DNA from: an uncultured Fidelibacterota bacterium
Lineage (GTDB): Bacteria > Fidelibacterota > Marinisomatia > Marinisomatales > TCS55
NCBI GenBank assembly: GCA_913062595.1
Contig: CAJXWT010000014.1
Coordinates: 1-35,799, forward strand
Reading direction: 5' to 3'
Length of the DNA: 35,799 nt
In this document: positions 1 through 8,719 of the stretch, one piece after another
Position numbering within the stretch: position 1 is the stretch's first letter
How the letters are laid out: each line of letters starts with the position of its first letter
Made by a program: the position numbers and the translations under genes
The notes under the pieces: generated by a model
Database searches by the model: none
Told to the model about the DNA's origin: nothing
Seen by the model: only the letters and a program-made list of their open reading frames with translations

Positions 1-103
1 ACCCAACTGCAGTAAAACCCTTCAATTTATATAGCTGTTGTTGGATTACGTCACTTACCTTTACAATAACTTTCCCACAATTAACATTGTTTGATTCTGC
101 AAA

Positions 104-1039
104 GTGAAAAATTCTCTCCTTTTGTTTTCAATTCTTACTTTTTCCGTTGCTGAGGTTCGCGTAAATATTAATAGTTTGGTGGTTCGCGAAGACCTTGATA
201 GTGAAGGTCGGAGATACCTGCCGAAAACAAAAATCCCTTTTCTGGGATTGGTATATAGTGAATATCCTAATGGACAGGTAGAATTTGAAGGACCACTTGA
301 ATCTGGTTTACAGCATGGTATCTGGGTGTGGTGGTATCCAACCGGTGAGAAAAAATCAGAAATTACTTTTTCAAACCATTTAAAACATGGCCAGTGGCGA
401 TCATATTTTAAATCTGGGTATTTGCAGGAATCTGGTAGTTACTTAGAGGATAAAAAGGAAGGTCTCTGGACACAATATTATGAATCAATTCAGACATTGT
501 CAGAGATGAATTACAAAAATGATAAACTGCACGGCCGGTTGACTCTTTGGCACGAGAATGGCAGGAAAAACAAGGAAGTATTTTACACCAGAGGAAAAAA
601 GCACCAATGGGAGCTTGGCTGGTACGCAGACGGCAGTCATCGTTTGAAATTATATTGGTATCTGGGATTGCAAGATGGTCAGCAGATCGCCTGGTACAAT
701 AACGGTCAAAAGGAATATCAATACACATTTGATAAAGGCACCTGGATTGGCGATATTAATGAATGGTACGATAATGGAGGTCAGCGAATCTCAGGTTCTT
801 TCATCGCGGGGAAACAAACTGGAACCTGGATTTGGTATTTTCCAAACGGAAATTATGCGCTGGAAGGTGAATATGCTGACGGTTTTCCACAAGGTTATTG
901 GCGATCATACTCGGAAGATGGTTTAATGATATATAATGAAGAGGAATATGGCGTATGGGTAGAGGATGAACTGAAATGGTGGAAAGAAGATTACGCTGGC
1001 ACTGCGAACCCCGGAGATAAGCCTGTTATCCAATATTAA
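104..1039 (+). CDS. Secreted MORN-like (YwqK-type) repeat protein
   Basis: A 311-residue protein with a short N-terminal signal peptide (hydrophobic residues 4-16, probable cleavage near A16). From about residue 54 to 293 it consists of roughly ten repeats of about 24 residues, each with a core like Y-x-N-G-x(10-14)-G-x-W-x-x-[WY]. This matches the MORN-variant repeats of proteins annotated as YwqK-family antitoxins. In such proteins the repeat is a beta-hairpin scaffold for protein or membrane contact; no catalytic motif is visible. The start is GTG at 104, because no in-frame ATG precedes the hydrophobic segment. The C-terminal tail is acidic and Trp-rich. It likely acts in the periplasm or at the surface. 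The specific function is unknown, and the antitoxin label of the family should not be taken literally here, since the protein is exported and has no toxin neighbour. Confidence 0.85.
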   Translation: MKNSLLLFSILTFSVAEVRVNINSLVVREDLDSEGRRYLPKTKIPFLGLVYSEYPNGQVEFEGPLESGLQHGIWVWWYPTGEKKSEITFSNHLKHGQWRSYFKSGYLQESGSYLEDKKEGLWTQYYESIQTLSEMNYKNDKLHGRLTLWHENGRKNKEVFYTRGKKHQWELGWYADGSHRLKLYWYLGLQDGQQIAWYNNGQKEYQYTFDKGTWIGDINEWYDNGGQRISGSFIAGKQTGTWIWYFPNGNYALEGEYADGFPQGYWRSYSEDGLMIYNEEEYGVWVEDELKWWKEDYAGTANPGDKPVIQY

Positions 1040-1062
1040 TAAATACAAGGAACATTAGTTAG

Positions 1063-1335
1063 ATGAGCAATATTGTTATTAAACAACTTTCCAATGATGA
1101 AATAAATGATATGGGTATTTTAAACTGGCCCATTTGGACCTGTGAGATCTCAGAATTCCCATGGGAATATGATGTGGAAGAATCTTGTCTCCTTTTGGAT
1201 GGAGAAGTTTTTGTGACTATTGGTTCGGATACAGTGCACATTAAAGCGGGGGATTTTGTTATTTTTCCGAAAGGATTAGCCTGTGTATGGAAGGTCACTA
1301 AACCAATAAGGAAACATTACCAATTCGGTGAATGA
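1063..1335 (+). CDS. Small cupin-domain protein (Cupin_3/DUF861-like)
   Basis: A 90-residue single-domain protein with the cupin_3 pattern: a W-x-C/W-x-Y core, then an L-L-D-G-E-V-x-V strand turn, then the G-D-x-V-x-F-P-K-G turn near residues 67-75, and a final W-x-V. The family (PF05899, also seen in EutQ and ureidoglycine aminohydrolase) forms a small beta-barrel. The usual cupin metal ligands are only partly present: the E of the first motif is kept, but clear His ligands are missing. Activity therefore cannot be assigned. It lies 23 bases after the MORN-like gene and 29 bases before the YwaF-like gene, so it may be co-transcribed with both. A cytosolic location is expected because there is no signal peptide. 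Confidence 0.8.
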   Translation: MSNIVIKQLSNDEINDMGILNWPIWTCEISEFPWEYDVEESCLLLDGEVFVTIGSDTVHIKAGDFVIFPKGLACVWKVTKPIRKHYQFGE

Positions 1336-1364
1336 CTAATATAATATTTACTGCCTGAAAATTT

Positions 1365-2111
1365 ATGCGTGAATCTGTTGCAGAATACCTGGATACATAC
1401 GATCCCTTTGTATTATTTGGACCAAGTCATATTGCAGCAATTATCGTAGCGTTATTCCTGGTCATTTTTCTACCCCTTTATGCCCGGCAGAAACTCTCCG
1501 AGCAGCAGCAACTCATGGTGGGAAGCGTTATTGGTTATTTGGTGATGAGCAGCTACCTGATATGGGTAATTTTGGAATTCATCGCTGGTACATTTGACGT
1601 AAAATTACATTTACCAATCCATCTCTACCGCTTGGCCAATTTGCTGATTCCACTTGTTATGGTCAGACGTAGTTATTTTTTCTATGAAATTCTGTTTTTC
1701 TGGGGTCTGTCTGGCATGTTCCAGGCTGTCATTACCCCAGATATAGCCGCCGGATTTCCCCATTTTCAATACTGGCGGTTTTGGTTTGCTCATCATGGCA
1801 TGATCCTGGCCTTGATTTATGCCACCGTTGTTTACGATATGCGACCAACAATCGCCAGTGTCTGGAAAGCGATGCTGGCCATGAATATCTTTTTGATCAT
1901 TGCAATAATAGCCAACCTTTTGCTTGATGCGAATTATTTTTGGATCTGCGGCAAACCTGTCAACGAATTGGGAGAACATGTGCCGAGTTTATTGGATTAT
2001 TTGGGACCATGGCCATGGTATATTCTTGCAACTGAATTTGTTGCGTTAGCGCATTTCTTGGTAGTTTTTGTGCCATTTATTTTTCTGAACAGAGGGAGAA
2101 GAGCAATATGA
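1365..2111 (+). CDS. YwaF/TMEM164-family integral membrane protein
   Basis: A 248-residue protein with about seven hydrophobic segments and family signatures: an N-terminal F-G-P-S-H-I-A-A, a central L-P-I-H-L-Y-R-L segment (near residue 85), and an F-A-H-H-G segment (near residue 141). These match the bacterial TIGR02206/YwaF proteins, relatives of eukaryotic TMEM164, a membrane acyltransferase acting on ether phospholipids. A lipid acyl-transfer or hydrolase role is therefore possible but only inferred. The stop codon overlaps the ATG of oligopeptidase B (ATGA at 2108-2111), implying translational coupling. Confidence 0.82.
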   Translation: MRESVAEYLDTYDPFVLFGPSHIAAIIVALFLVIFLPLYARQKLSEQQQLMVGSVIGYLVMSSYLIWVILEFIAGTFDVKLHLPIHLYRLANLLIPLVMVRRSYFFYEILFFWGLSGMFQAVITPDIAAGFPHFQYWRFWFAHHGMILALIYATVVYDMRPTIASVWKAMLAMNIFLIIAIIANLLLDANYFWICGKPVNELGEHVPSLLDYLGPWPWYILATEFVALAHFLVVFVPFIFLNRGRRAI

Positions 2112-4267
2112 ACCGAAATTTCACGTGGTATGCCGTAATCGTAATAATAATGGTACTCTACTATTACACAAAACAAACTGAGAGATATGATATGAAACCA
2201 CCGATCGCACAGCAAAATCCTTATAAGACTACCCTTCATGGGCAAGAAAGGGTTGATAATTACCACTGGATCCGTCTAACGGATGAACAAAAATTGGCAA
2301 AAAAACCAGATGAACAAACCCTGCAAGTCGTGGATTATATAAAAAAAGAAAATGATTATACCCAAGCCCAACTTAAGCATACGAATAATTTGCAGAAAAA
2401 ATTATACAATGAAATTGTTGGTCGGATCAAAAAAGATGACATGTCTGTCCCTTTCTTGTATAATGGTTACTGGTATTATACTCGTTATGAAAAAGGTAGC
2501 GAATACCCCATCTATTGCCGCAAGAAAGAATCCTTGCAAAATCCGGAAGAGGTTATGATCAATGTAAACGATTGGGCGGAAGGGCATGACTATTTTTCAT
2601 TAACGAATTTATCTGTGAGTCCAGATAATAAATACTTGGCATTTGGTGTCGATACGTTGAGCCGTCGCGTCTACACTATTAAAGTGAAAGATCTAGAAAC
2701 TGGAGAACTATTGACCGATGAACTCCATGGAACGCAAGGTACTGTGGCCTGGGCGAACGATAATGCAACTATTTTCTATACGGTAAAAAATGAAATATCG
2801 CTGTTATCAGAACATATTGACCGGCATAAACTGGGTACATCCCAAACAGATGATGTCCGGGTTTACACGGAAAAGGACGATTCATTCTACATTGGTGTTG
2901 GTCGTTCAAAATCAGATAAATACATCATCATCTACAACAGTAGTACGCTGGTTAGCGATTATCACATCCTAAATGCTAATGACCCGGTAGGGGAATTCAG
3001 ACAATTCTCCCCCAGGGAAACAGAACATGAATATACAATAGATCACTACAATGATAAGTTTTACATCGTAACCAACTGGAAGGCCATGAATTTTCGATTA
3101 ATGGAAACACCTGAGAATGCCACAGCAAAACAAAACTGGAAGGAAGTAATATCCCATCGCAAAGATGTAATGGTAAGCGGTATCGATGTATTTGCGGATC
3201 ACCTGGTCATCAGTGAGCGCCGGGATGGTTTGCGCCAAATTCGGGTAATTGACCAGCGCAGCGGGAATGAATATTATCTGGATTTTGGTGAAGCAGTCTA
3301 TTCGGCTTATCCATCTGTGAACCCATCATTTAATACCAATGTTCTCAGATATCAATTTTCTTCGTTGATTACACCCCGATCAACATTTGATTATGATATG
3401 GACATGAAGGTATCCACTTTGTTGAAACAGACAGAGGTAGTTGGGGGGCATGATCCTGAAAACTATCATTCTGAGCGATTATATGCCAGGGTAAGAGATG
3501 GGAAAAAAGTCCCTATTTCAATTGTCTATAAGAAAGGATATGAAAAAAACGGACAAGGCAACCTGCTATTGTATGCCTATGGGTCATATGGTAGCACAAA
3601 CGATCCATCATTCAGTTCAAACCGACTGAGCCTATTGGATCGCGGTTTTGCTTATGCAATTGCCCACATTCGCGGCAGCCAAACGTATGGAAGACCTTGG
3701 TATGAGGATGGGAAAATGTTTCATAAAATGAATACCTTTAATGATTTTGTGGATTGCAGTAAATATTTAATTCAGAATAATTACACTGATCCCGGGCATT
3801 TATTTGCCATGGGGGGCAGTGCAGGTGGATTATTGATGGGTGCCGTTGTCAATTTAGCCCCCGAATTATATCGTGGTGTGATTGCGGCAGTACCATTTGT
3901 GGATGTGATCAGTACGATGCTGGATGCCTCAATACCACTCACTTCAAATGAATGGGATGAATGGGGCGATCCGAGGAAAAAGGATGAATATGAATACATG
4001 ATGACATATTCACCGTATGACAACGTATATAATGCAGCCTATCCCAGTATGCTGGTGACAGCTGGCTATTTTGATTCTCAAGTCCAGTATTGGGAACCGG
4101 TAAAATGGGTAGCCAAATTGCGGGATTACAAAGTTGGTGAAAATGTCTTGTACCTGCATACCAACATGGATGCAGGTCATGGTGGCAAATCGGGCAGATT
4201 CCGCCGTTACAAAGAATTGGCCTTGAAATATGCTTTTATACTTGATTTAGCAGGGATGAAATACTAG
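2108..4267 (+). CDS. ptrB: Oligopeptidase B (S9A prolyl oligopeptidase family), possibly membrane-anchored
   Basis: A 719-residue serine peptidase that cleaves short peptides after Lys/Arg. An N-terminal beta-propeller (about 30-430) is followed by an alpha/beta hydrolase domain. The catalytic triad reads S571 in GGSAGG, D656 in Y-F-D-S-Q-V-Q-Y-W-E-P and H691 in D-A-G-H-G-G-K-S-G-R. The surrounding sequence is close to E. coli PtrB, including the V-P-F-V-D-V and S-P-Y-D-N-V stretches. From ATG 2108 the protein starts with a hydrophobic helix (residues 6-20) that E. coli PtrB lacks. An internal ATG at 2192 (M29), preceded by GAGAGA, would give a soluble enzyme starting where E. coli PtrB starts. 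I chose 2108 because of the ATGA overlap with the upstream gene. The location is therefore uncertain: an anchored periplasmic form or a cytosolic form. Confidence 0.95.
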   Translation: MNRNFTWYAVIVIIMVLYYYTKQTERYDMKPPIAQQNPYKTTLHGQERVDNYHWIRLTDEQKLAKKPDEQTLQVVDYIKKENDYTQAQLKHTNNLQKKLYNEIVGRIKKDDMSVPFLYNGYWYYTRYEKGSEYPIYCRKKESLQNPEEVMINVNDWAEGHDYFSLTNLSVSPDNKYLAFGVDTLSRRVYTIKVKDLETGELLTDELHGTQGTVAWANDNATIFYTVKNEISLLSEHIDRHKLGTSQTDDVRVYTEKDDSFYIGVGRSKSDKYIIIYNSSTLVSDYHILNANDPVGEFRQFSPRETEHEYTIDHYNDKFYIVTNWKAMNFRLMETPENATAKQNWKEVISHRKDVMVSGIDVFADHLVISERRDGLRQIRVIDQRSGNEYYLDFGEAVYSAYPSVNPSFNTNVLRYQFSSLITPRSTFDYDMDMKVSTLLKQTEVVGGHDPENYHSERLYARVRDGKKVPISIVYKKGYEKNGQGNLLLYAYGSYGSTNDPSFSSNRLSLLDRGFAYAIAHIRGSQTYGRPWYEDGKMFHKMNTFNDFVDCSKYLIQNNYTDPGHLFAMGGSAGGLLMGAVVNLAPELYRGVIAAVPFVDVISTMLDASIPLTSNEWDEWGDPRKKDEYEYMMTYSPYDNVYNAAYPSMLVTAGYFDSQVQYWEPVKWVAKLRDYKVGENVLYLHTNMDAGHGGKSGRFRRYKELALKYAFILDLAGMKY

Positions 4268-4282
4268 TATTTTTTACCTCCC

Positions 4283-5650
4283 ATGACACTTAGATCGGTG
4301 AACCCTGCCACAGGGAATACTCTACAATCGTTTGTAGAAATGACGGAAGATGAAGTTAATGCTATAATAGAATCTGTTCACGGAGCTTTTAACGGATGGC
4401 GTAAAACAAGTTTTTCATTTCGCGCAGAACGAATGAAAGAAGTAGCGCATCTCTTGCGGGACAGGAAAGAGGAATTCGGTACCCTGATGACTGAAGAAAT
4501 GGGTAAACCCTATAAACAGAGTATAGCGGAAGCGGAAAAATGCGCCTGGGTTTGTGAATATTATGCGGATAATGCAGAAAAATTTTTGGCCAATAAGGAT
4601 ATTGCTACAGAAGCCTCCGACAGTTTTGTGTCCTACCAGCCTATTGGTATTGTGCTGGCTGTTATGCCTTGGAATTTTCCATTCTGGCAGGTTTTCCGGT
4701 TTGCAGCGCCGGCGCTGATGGCAGGTAATGCCGGTATTTTAAAACATGCATCCAATGTGCAAGTCTGCGCCCAGGCGATCGAAGATATATTTACTGCTGC
4801 AGACTTCCCAGATAATCTCTTTAAAAACTTAGTGATCGGGTCAGATAAGGTTGAAAATGTTATTAAGAATCCGCTGGTAAAAGCAGTGACCCTTACTGGC
4901 AGTACTCCTGCCGGCAAGGCTGTAGCCTCATTAGCTGGTTCAATGCTGAAAAAGACTGTTCTGGAACTGGGAGGAAGCGATCCATATGTAATATTGGAAG
5001 ATGCAGATCTGGATCAGGCAGTTAACGCCTGTATTACTGGAAGAATGCTGAATACAGGCCAAAGTTGTATAGCTGCAAAGCGTTTCATTGTGGTCGAACC
5101 ATGCCGGCCTGAATTTACCGATAAGGTAGCCAAGAAGATTAAGAATATGAATATGGGAGATCCGCTTGACCTGACTATTGATATCGGCCCCATGGTCAAT
5201 ATTTCAGCTCGAGATGAATTGCATCAGCAAGTAATTGCTAGTCTGGAGAAAGGTGCCGTATTAGTAACAGGGGGCATCATTCCTGAACCACCCGGCTCTT
5301 TTTATCCACCCACGCTGCTTGTGGATGTGACTCCCGGTATGCCCGCTTTTGATGATGAGCTATTCGGCCCGGTTGCCGTAATTATCACAGCCAAAGATGA
5401 ACAGCAGGCCCTTGAACTTGCCAACCAGACAAAATTTGGGCTTGGTGCGGCTGTATTTACCGCGGATGTAAAAAAAGGAAAAAAAATTGCCGTGGAAGTG
5501 CTGGAAGCAGGTTCTTGCTTTGTAAATGATTTTGTGAAATCAGATCCGCGCCTGCCATTTGGGGGTATAAAAGAATCCGGTTATGGTCGTGAATTATCTG
5601 AATTTGGTATTCATGAATTTGTAAACATTAAATCAGTGGTAGTACAATGA
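4283..5650 (+). CDS. NAD(P)-dependent succinate-semialdehyde-type aldehyde dehydrogenase
   Basis: A 455-residue aldehyde dehydrogenase, the usual length of the Sad/YneI/GabD group. It is predicted to oxidise succinate semialdehyde or a related aldehyde to the acid with NAD(P)+ in the cytosol. Visible motifs are P-W-N-F-P-F-W for the oxyanion and cofactor region, G-S-T-P-A-G for the Rossmann turn, the general base E228 in L-E-L-G-G, the catalytic C262 in T-G-Q-S-C, and E-L-F-G-P-V near the C terminus. The C-terminal P-F-G-G-I-K-E-S-G-Y-G-R-E segment is also typical of this clade. It starts 15 bases after oligopeptidase B and its stop overlaps the next gene's ATG (ATGA, 5647-5650). The exact aldehyde cannot be read from sequence; no GABA transaminase is nearby. 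Confidence 0.93.
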   Translation: MTLRSVNPATGNTLQSFVEMTEDEVNAIIESVHGAFNGWRKTSFSFRAERMKEVAHLLRDRKEEFGTLMTEEMGKPYKQSIAEAEKCAWVCEYYADNAEKFLANKDIATEASDSFVSYQPIGIVLAVMPWNFPFWQVFRFAAPALMAGNAGILKHASNVQVCAQAIEDIFTAADFPDNLFKNLVIGSDKVENVIKNPLVKAVTLTGSTPAGKAVASLAGSMLKKTVLELGGSDPYVILEDADLDQAVNACITGRMLNTGQSCIAAKRFIVVEPCRPEFTDKVAKKIKNMNMGDPLDLTIDIGPMVNISARDELHQQVIASLEKGAVLVTGGIIPEPPGSFYPPTLLVDVTPGMPAFDDELFGPVAVIITAKDEQQALELANQTKFGLGAAVFTADVKKGKKIAVEVLEAGSCFVNDFVKSDPRLPFGGIKESGYGRELSEFGIHEFVNIKSVVVQ

Positions 5651-6090
5651 AACGAGTCACCCTTCTTTTATTAATATTCATCACATATTTACCGGCGCAG
5701 CAAATGGATCGCCTGTTTTGGAATGGTAGCGATTGGCGCCGCTTAGAGAAATTGGCAGATTATGATCCAGAACTGACCTACATGATGAAGATAGCCTATA
5801 TAAATGGCGTATTAGATGGCAGGTTATTTTATTACCTGAAAGCATGGATAATGGAGCAGGCTTTTGCCGATAGTTTGTATGCCGAAACCGTTGATTATCT
5901 TACACCCAGAGAATTAGTGAAAGTTCTTGATAATTTTTACGCTGACCCGATCAATGGTTATATCCCCCTACCTTCAGCAATAATTATCTCTAATATGTTC
6001 GGTGAACGGATTCCAATGAATACAATTGACGAATATATACGTCATTCCAAAGAGTGGATTAACCGAATGATCCTCGAACAAAAGCAGTAG
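5647..6090 (+). CDS. Secreted protein of unknown function, short paralogue of the next gene
   Basis: A 147-residue protein with a signal peptide (residues 4-17, cleavage near P-A-Q). I do not recognise a named family. The mature part begins with F-W-N-G-S-D-W-R-R-L, then Y-I-N-G-V-L-D-G-R-L-F-Y-Y-L-K-A-W, a V-L-D-N-F-Y-A-D-P segment and an S-A-I-I-I-S-N-M segment. The same motifs occur in the same order in the adjacent gene at 6099, so the two are tandem paralogues sharing a domain of about 125 residues. It appears mostly helical. It is translationally coupled to the aldehyde dehydrogenase by an ATGA overlap. It likely resides in the periplasm or at the outer membrane. Confidence 0.8.
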   Translation: MKRVTLLLLIFITYLPAQQMDRLFWNGSDWRRLEKLADYDPELTYMMKIAYINGVLDGRLFYYLKAWIMEQAFADSLYAETVDYLTPRELVKVLDNFYADPINGYIPLPSAIIISNMFGERIPMNTIDEYIRHSKEWINRMILEQKQ

Positions 6091-6098
6091 TGTAAACC

Positions 6099-7145
6099 AT
6101 GTTCTCCCGCCTATTAATTATAGTGGGATTTGCTTTTGTATTACTATGTGGCCAGAGGCAAAACCGCATCTTTTGGGATGGCAGCGATTGGAACCGCATT
6201 GCGATCCAGATGAATCAAGAGTCTGAATCGATTTACCGCGTAAAAGCCGCTCACATTAATGGACTTTTAGATGGAAGATTATATTATTATTTAAAAGCTT
6301 GGGAGGTAGAGCCAGTTTTGGCAGAAGATGCCTACGATGATCCGCTGGACCTCTTGCGGCACAAAGAATTGATTAAAGCACTGGATAATTTTTATTCCGA
6401 CCCAAAACATAATACTATTCCAGTTATTTCAGCAATTATAATTGCCAACATGCGTATCGGGGGCATTTCCGAACCAGTTGTATACAGATATATTGAGGAA
6501 ACACGATTCTGGGCCAATAGTATGAAAGCAGATATTGATTCAATATCAGTTGAAATCCTTGCAGCAAAACTCGATAAACATTTATCAAAACCGTTTGATA
6601 TAAGCGAAAAATATGGTCGTGGACCAGATTATGAACGCAAACGGGTAGTATTGAAGCCGAAGTATCCCCAAGCAGCAGATAAAGGTGATAAAGAAATGGC
6701 CTGGTATATGCGATTACTCCAAGGCTGGAAGTTTGGTATAACAGGTGGGACTAATCGGTGGAGTGCAAGTGACAGCGCTGTTGCATCTGGATCAGGTTAT
6801 AATATTGTAATGAAGACACCGTTGCATTTTACGACAGAAAAACTCGAAACTCGCGTTCGCTTGGAAACAGGTAGTATAAAATTCTCAACTGATTTGAAGG
6901 GCAGCCAGACTGCCGCATATGTCCAATTCGGATTACGGGATTCAAAAATTCCACTAATAAACCGCATGATGTTAGATATTGGAGTGGGCTCCACATTAGG
7001 TAACATTTCTTTCAGCAGCGGGTTATTGATCACGCTAAGGAAGAAGAGGCTAGATCTGATTACTCGCTATGTATCTGCAAGTTCTACACCAGATGCGCAA
7101 TTACCACCTAATTGGATTTCTATTTCACTGGGGTTTAATTTTTAA
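6099..7145 (+). CDS. Secreted two-domain protein of unknown function, long paralogue with beta-rich C-terminal extension
   Basis: A 348-residue protein with a signal peptide (residues 3-18). Residues about 22-145 repeat the domain of the upstream gene: F-W-D-G-S-D-W-N-R, H-I-N-G-L-L-D-G-R-L-Y-Y-Y-L-K-A-W, A-L-D-N-F-Y-S-D-P, S-A-I-I-I-A-N-M. After a charged linker, residues about 205-348 alternate polar and hydrophobic residues and end W-I-S-I-S-L-G-F-N-F. The terminal Phe and this pattern suggest outer-membrane beta strands or a surface beta domain. It begins 8 bases after its paralogue. Its stop overlaps the stop of the opposite-strand gene within TTAA (7142-7145). Function is unknown. Confidence 0.8.
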   Translation: MFSRLLIIVGFAFVLLCGQRQNRIFWDGSDWNRIAIQMNQESESIYRVKAAHINGLLDGRLYYYLKAWEVEPVLAEDAYDDPLDLLRHKELIKALDNFYSDPKHNTIPVISAIIIANMRIGGISEPVVYRYIEETRFWANSMKADIDSISVEILAAKLDKHLSKPFDISEKYGRGPDYERKRVVLKPKYPQAADKGDKEMAWYMRLLQGWKFGITGGTNRWSASDSAVASGSGYNIVMKTPLHFTTEKLETRVRLETGSIKFSTDLKGSQTAAYVQFGLRDSKIPLINRMMLDIGVGSTLGNISFSSGLLITLRKKRLDLITRYVSASSTPDAQLPPNWISISLGFNF

Positions 7146-7540
7146 TCGACTCGGTAGAAACCAATGGCCGGGTGGTATGTATATACACGGTAGTCATTGG
7201 GGAACCGTACTTTAGCGACATAGAATTCATAACGGTCAGGTCGCCGATGGTTTAGCGGAAAGACTTTATCTTTAGAGACTGATTGTTTCGGTTGCAGCAC
7301 ACCATCCGCAGGCTCTAAAAAAGTGATCCGCTTTTCAGATAATATATCACCTTTGCTATTGATGCGTAATAGAAAACCATCAAGTTCACTGATATTTCGT
7401 TGGGAATTATTATCGATTTGAATGACGATGCGGATCTGTTTATCATTCATGATTCGTTGACGAATATCGACGGCCAAAAGATCTTTTGGCTCATCGCTAT
7501 AAAGGGCCGAAAGGAATAAGCAGAATAACAGTATATTCAT
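7142..7540 (-). CDS. Small secreted protein of unknown function
   Basis: About 132 residues from ATG at 7540 (complement). I chose this start over an in-frame ATG at 7588 because it leaves a normal signal peptide (M-N-I-L-L-F-C-L-F-L-S-A-L) followed by an acidic mature start. The mature protein appears all-beta: an I-R-I-V-I-Q-I-D-N-N-S strand pair, a G-F-L-L-R-I-N segment, and a C-terminal R-Y-E-F-Y-V-A-K-V segment. This is reminiscent of a single immunoglobulin-like FxLYD-type fold, but no family can be named. It is encoded alone on the minus strand, with its 3' end overlapping the plus-strand gene by four bases. Confidence 0.65.
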   Translation of the reverse strand: MNILLFCLFLSALYSDEPKDLLAVDIRQRIMNDKQIRIVIQIDNNSQRNISELDGFLLRINSKGDILSEKRITFLEPADGVLQPKQSVSKDKVFPLNHRRPDRYEFYVAKVRFPNDYRVYTYHPAIGFYRVD

Positions 7541-7644
7541 ATGTAAACTTCGCCACCGTATGAGAAAAACAAAAGGAAAACTAATCATTGGGAACCAAAT
7601 ATTTTATCTAACCGTATTATTGAAACAATTATTCCTTACCGCAC

Positions 7645-8718
7645 ATGACAGAAACTGAATTCCGTAAATTATTGAACAAACTTGATGGTTATTTTCTCCC
7701 GCGCAAGATCGGATCAACTGCTAGAGAGTGGATCACGGCTGGATCTTTGCTAGGTGAAACAAGTATTGCTGACATAAAACGAATCCTCAGTAAAGAGCCA
7801 ATTAACTGTCATTTTAGTGAATTGGGGGATGAGATTCGTATTCATGTATCCAGCCATGATAGTGTAATTTTACGAATACCAAAAATTTCCAAGACCCATC
7901 AGATTTTATTTATTCTGACAGTAATTACAACATTAATGGCTGGTGCCTTAATGCAAGGTGGACAACCATTTACAAATCCAGCAGAGATTCTAATGGGTGT
8001 TCCTTTTTCACTGACTCTGTTGCTGATCTTGGGCTGCCATGAATTTGGTCATTATTATTATGCCCAGAAGCATAAAGTAGATGCTACACTGCCTTACTTT
8101 TTACCTGCACCGCCATTTCTATTTATCATTGGTACTTTCGGCGCATTTATTAAAATAAATTCTCCTATCTATAAAAAAGATGCATTGTTGCAAATTGGCG
8201 CTGCTGGACCCATTGCCGGTTTTATCATTGCTGTACCGGCTTTGATAATTGGTCTCATGTTATCAGAGGTCATCGCAATTGATGGGGGAGAAGCAGGTAT
8301 CATTCTAGGGGATTCCTTGCTTATGAAACTACTTACTGAAATGTTGTTTCCAAATCTGGCTGATGGGCAAGATGTTTTACTGCATCCTGTAGCATTTGCT
8401 GGTTGGATTGGATTATTAGTGACCATGCTCAATTTATTGCCGATTGGCCAATTGGATGGTGGGCACATTGCTTATGCAATGTTAGGTGAACGGCAAGGAT
8501 TGGTGGGACAGATAGCACTTTTGGCCTTACTGCCGCTCAGTTTATTATCGCTAAATTGGTTGGTTTGGGGTATTCTAATTATTGTATTAATGCGCACAGC
8601 AAAGCATCCTCCTATCCAGGATATACACACACCCTTATCCAGAGAAAATCAGCTCATAGGATATGCTTGCCTGGTCATATTTATATTATGTTTTATTCCT
8701 ACCCCTTTTCAAATTTGA
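7645..8718 (+). CDS. Site-2-type intramembrane metalloprotease (peptidase M50)
   Basis: A 357-residue polytopic protease. A soluble N-terminal region of about 90 residues precedes six or so membrane segments. The zinc site is H132-E133-F-G-H136 in the sequence G-C-H-E-F-G-H-Y, and the third ligand is D271 in G-Q-L-D-G-G-H. P-Y-F-L-P-A-P-P lies between them, as in the EGY1/Slr1821-like subgroup of M50. Members cleave membrane-spanning substrates within the bilayer, often in envelope stress or anti-sigma-factor processing. No PDZ domain is visible. The next gene, a PorZ-like envelope protein, begins one base after its stop codon, so the two are very likely co-transcribed. The natural substrate is unknown. 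Confidence 0.92.
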   Translation: MTETEFRKLLNKLDGYFLPRKIGSTAREWITAGSLLGETSIADIKRILSKEPINCHFSELGDEIRIHVSSHDSVILRIPKISKTHQILFILTVITTLMAGALMQGGQPFTNPAEILMGVPFSLTLLLILGCHEFGHYYYAQKHKVDATLPYFLPAPPFLFIIGTFGAFIKINSPIYKKDALLQIGAAGPIAGFIIAVPALIIGLMLSEVIAIDGGEAGIILGDSLLMKLLTEMLFPNLADGQDVLLHPVAFAGWIGLLVTMLNLLPIGQLDGGHIAYAMLGERQGLVGQIALLALLPLSLLSLNWLVWGILIIVLMRTAKHPPIQDIHTPLSRENQLIGYACLVIFILCFIPTPFQI

Positions 8719-8719
8719 T

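Noticed and set aside
1-103. End of an upstream gene
   Set aside because: No open frame continues into the window with convincing coding character; the stretch is AT-rich with only a weak ACAAT/ATTGT repeat near 78-91.
4633-4917. Open frame on the minus strand within the aldehyde dehydrogenase
   Set aside because: It is fully antisense to conserved catalytic-domain sequence, with no family resemblance.
8663-8719. Upstream ATG for the PorZ-like protein
   Set aside because: It would overlap the protease gene by 56 bases and add a hydrophobic leader before a proper signal peptide; ATG 8720 is better.
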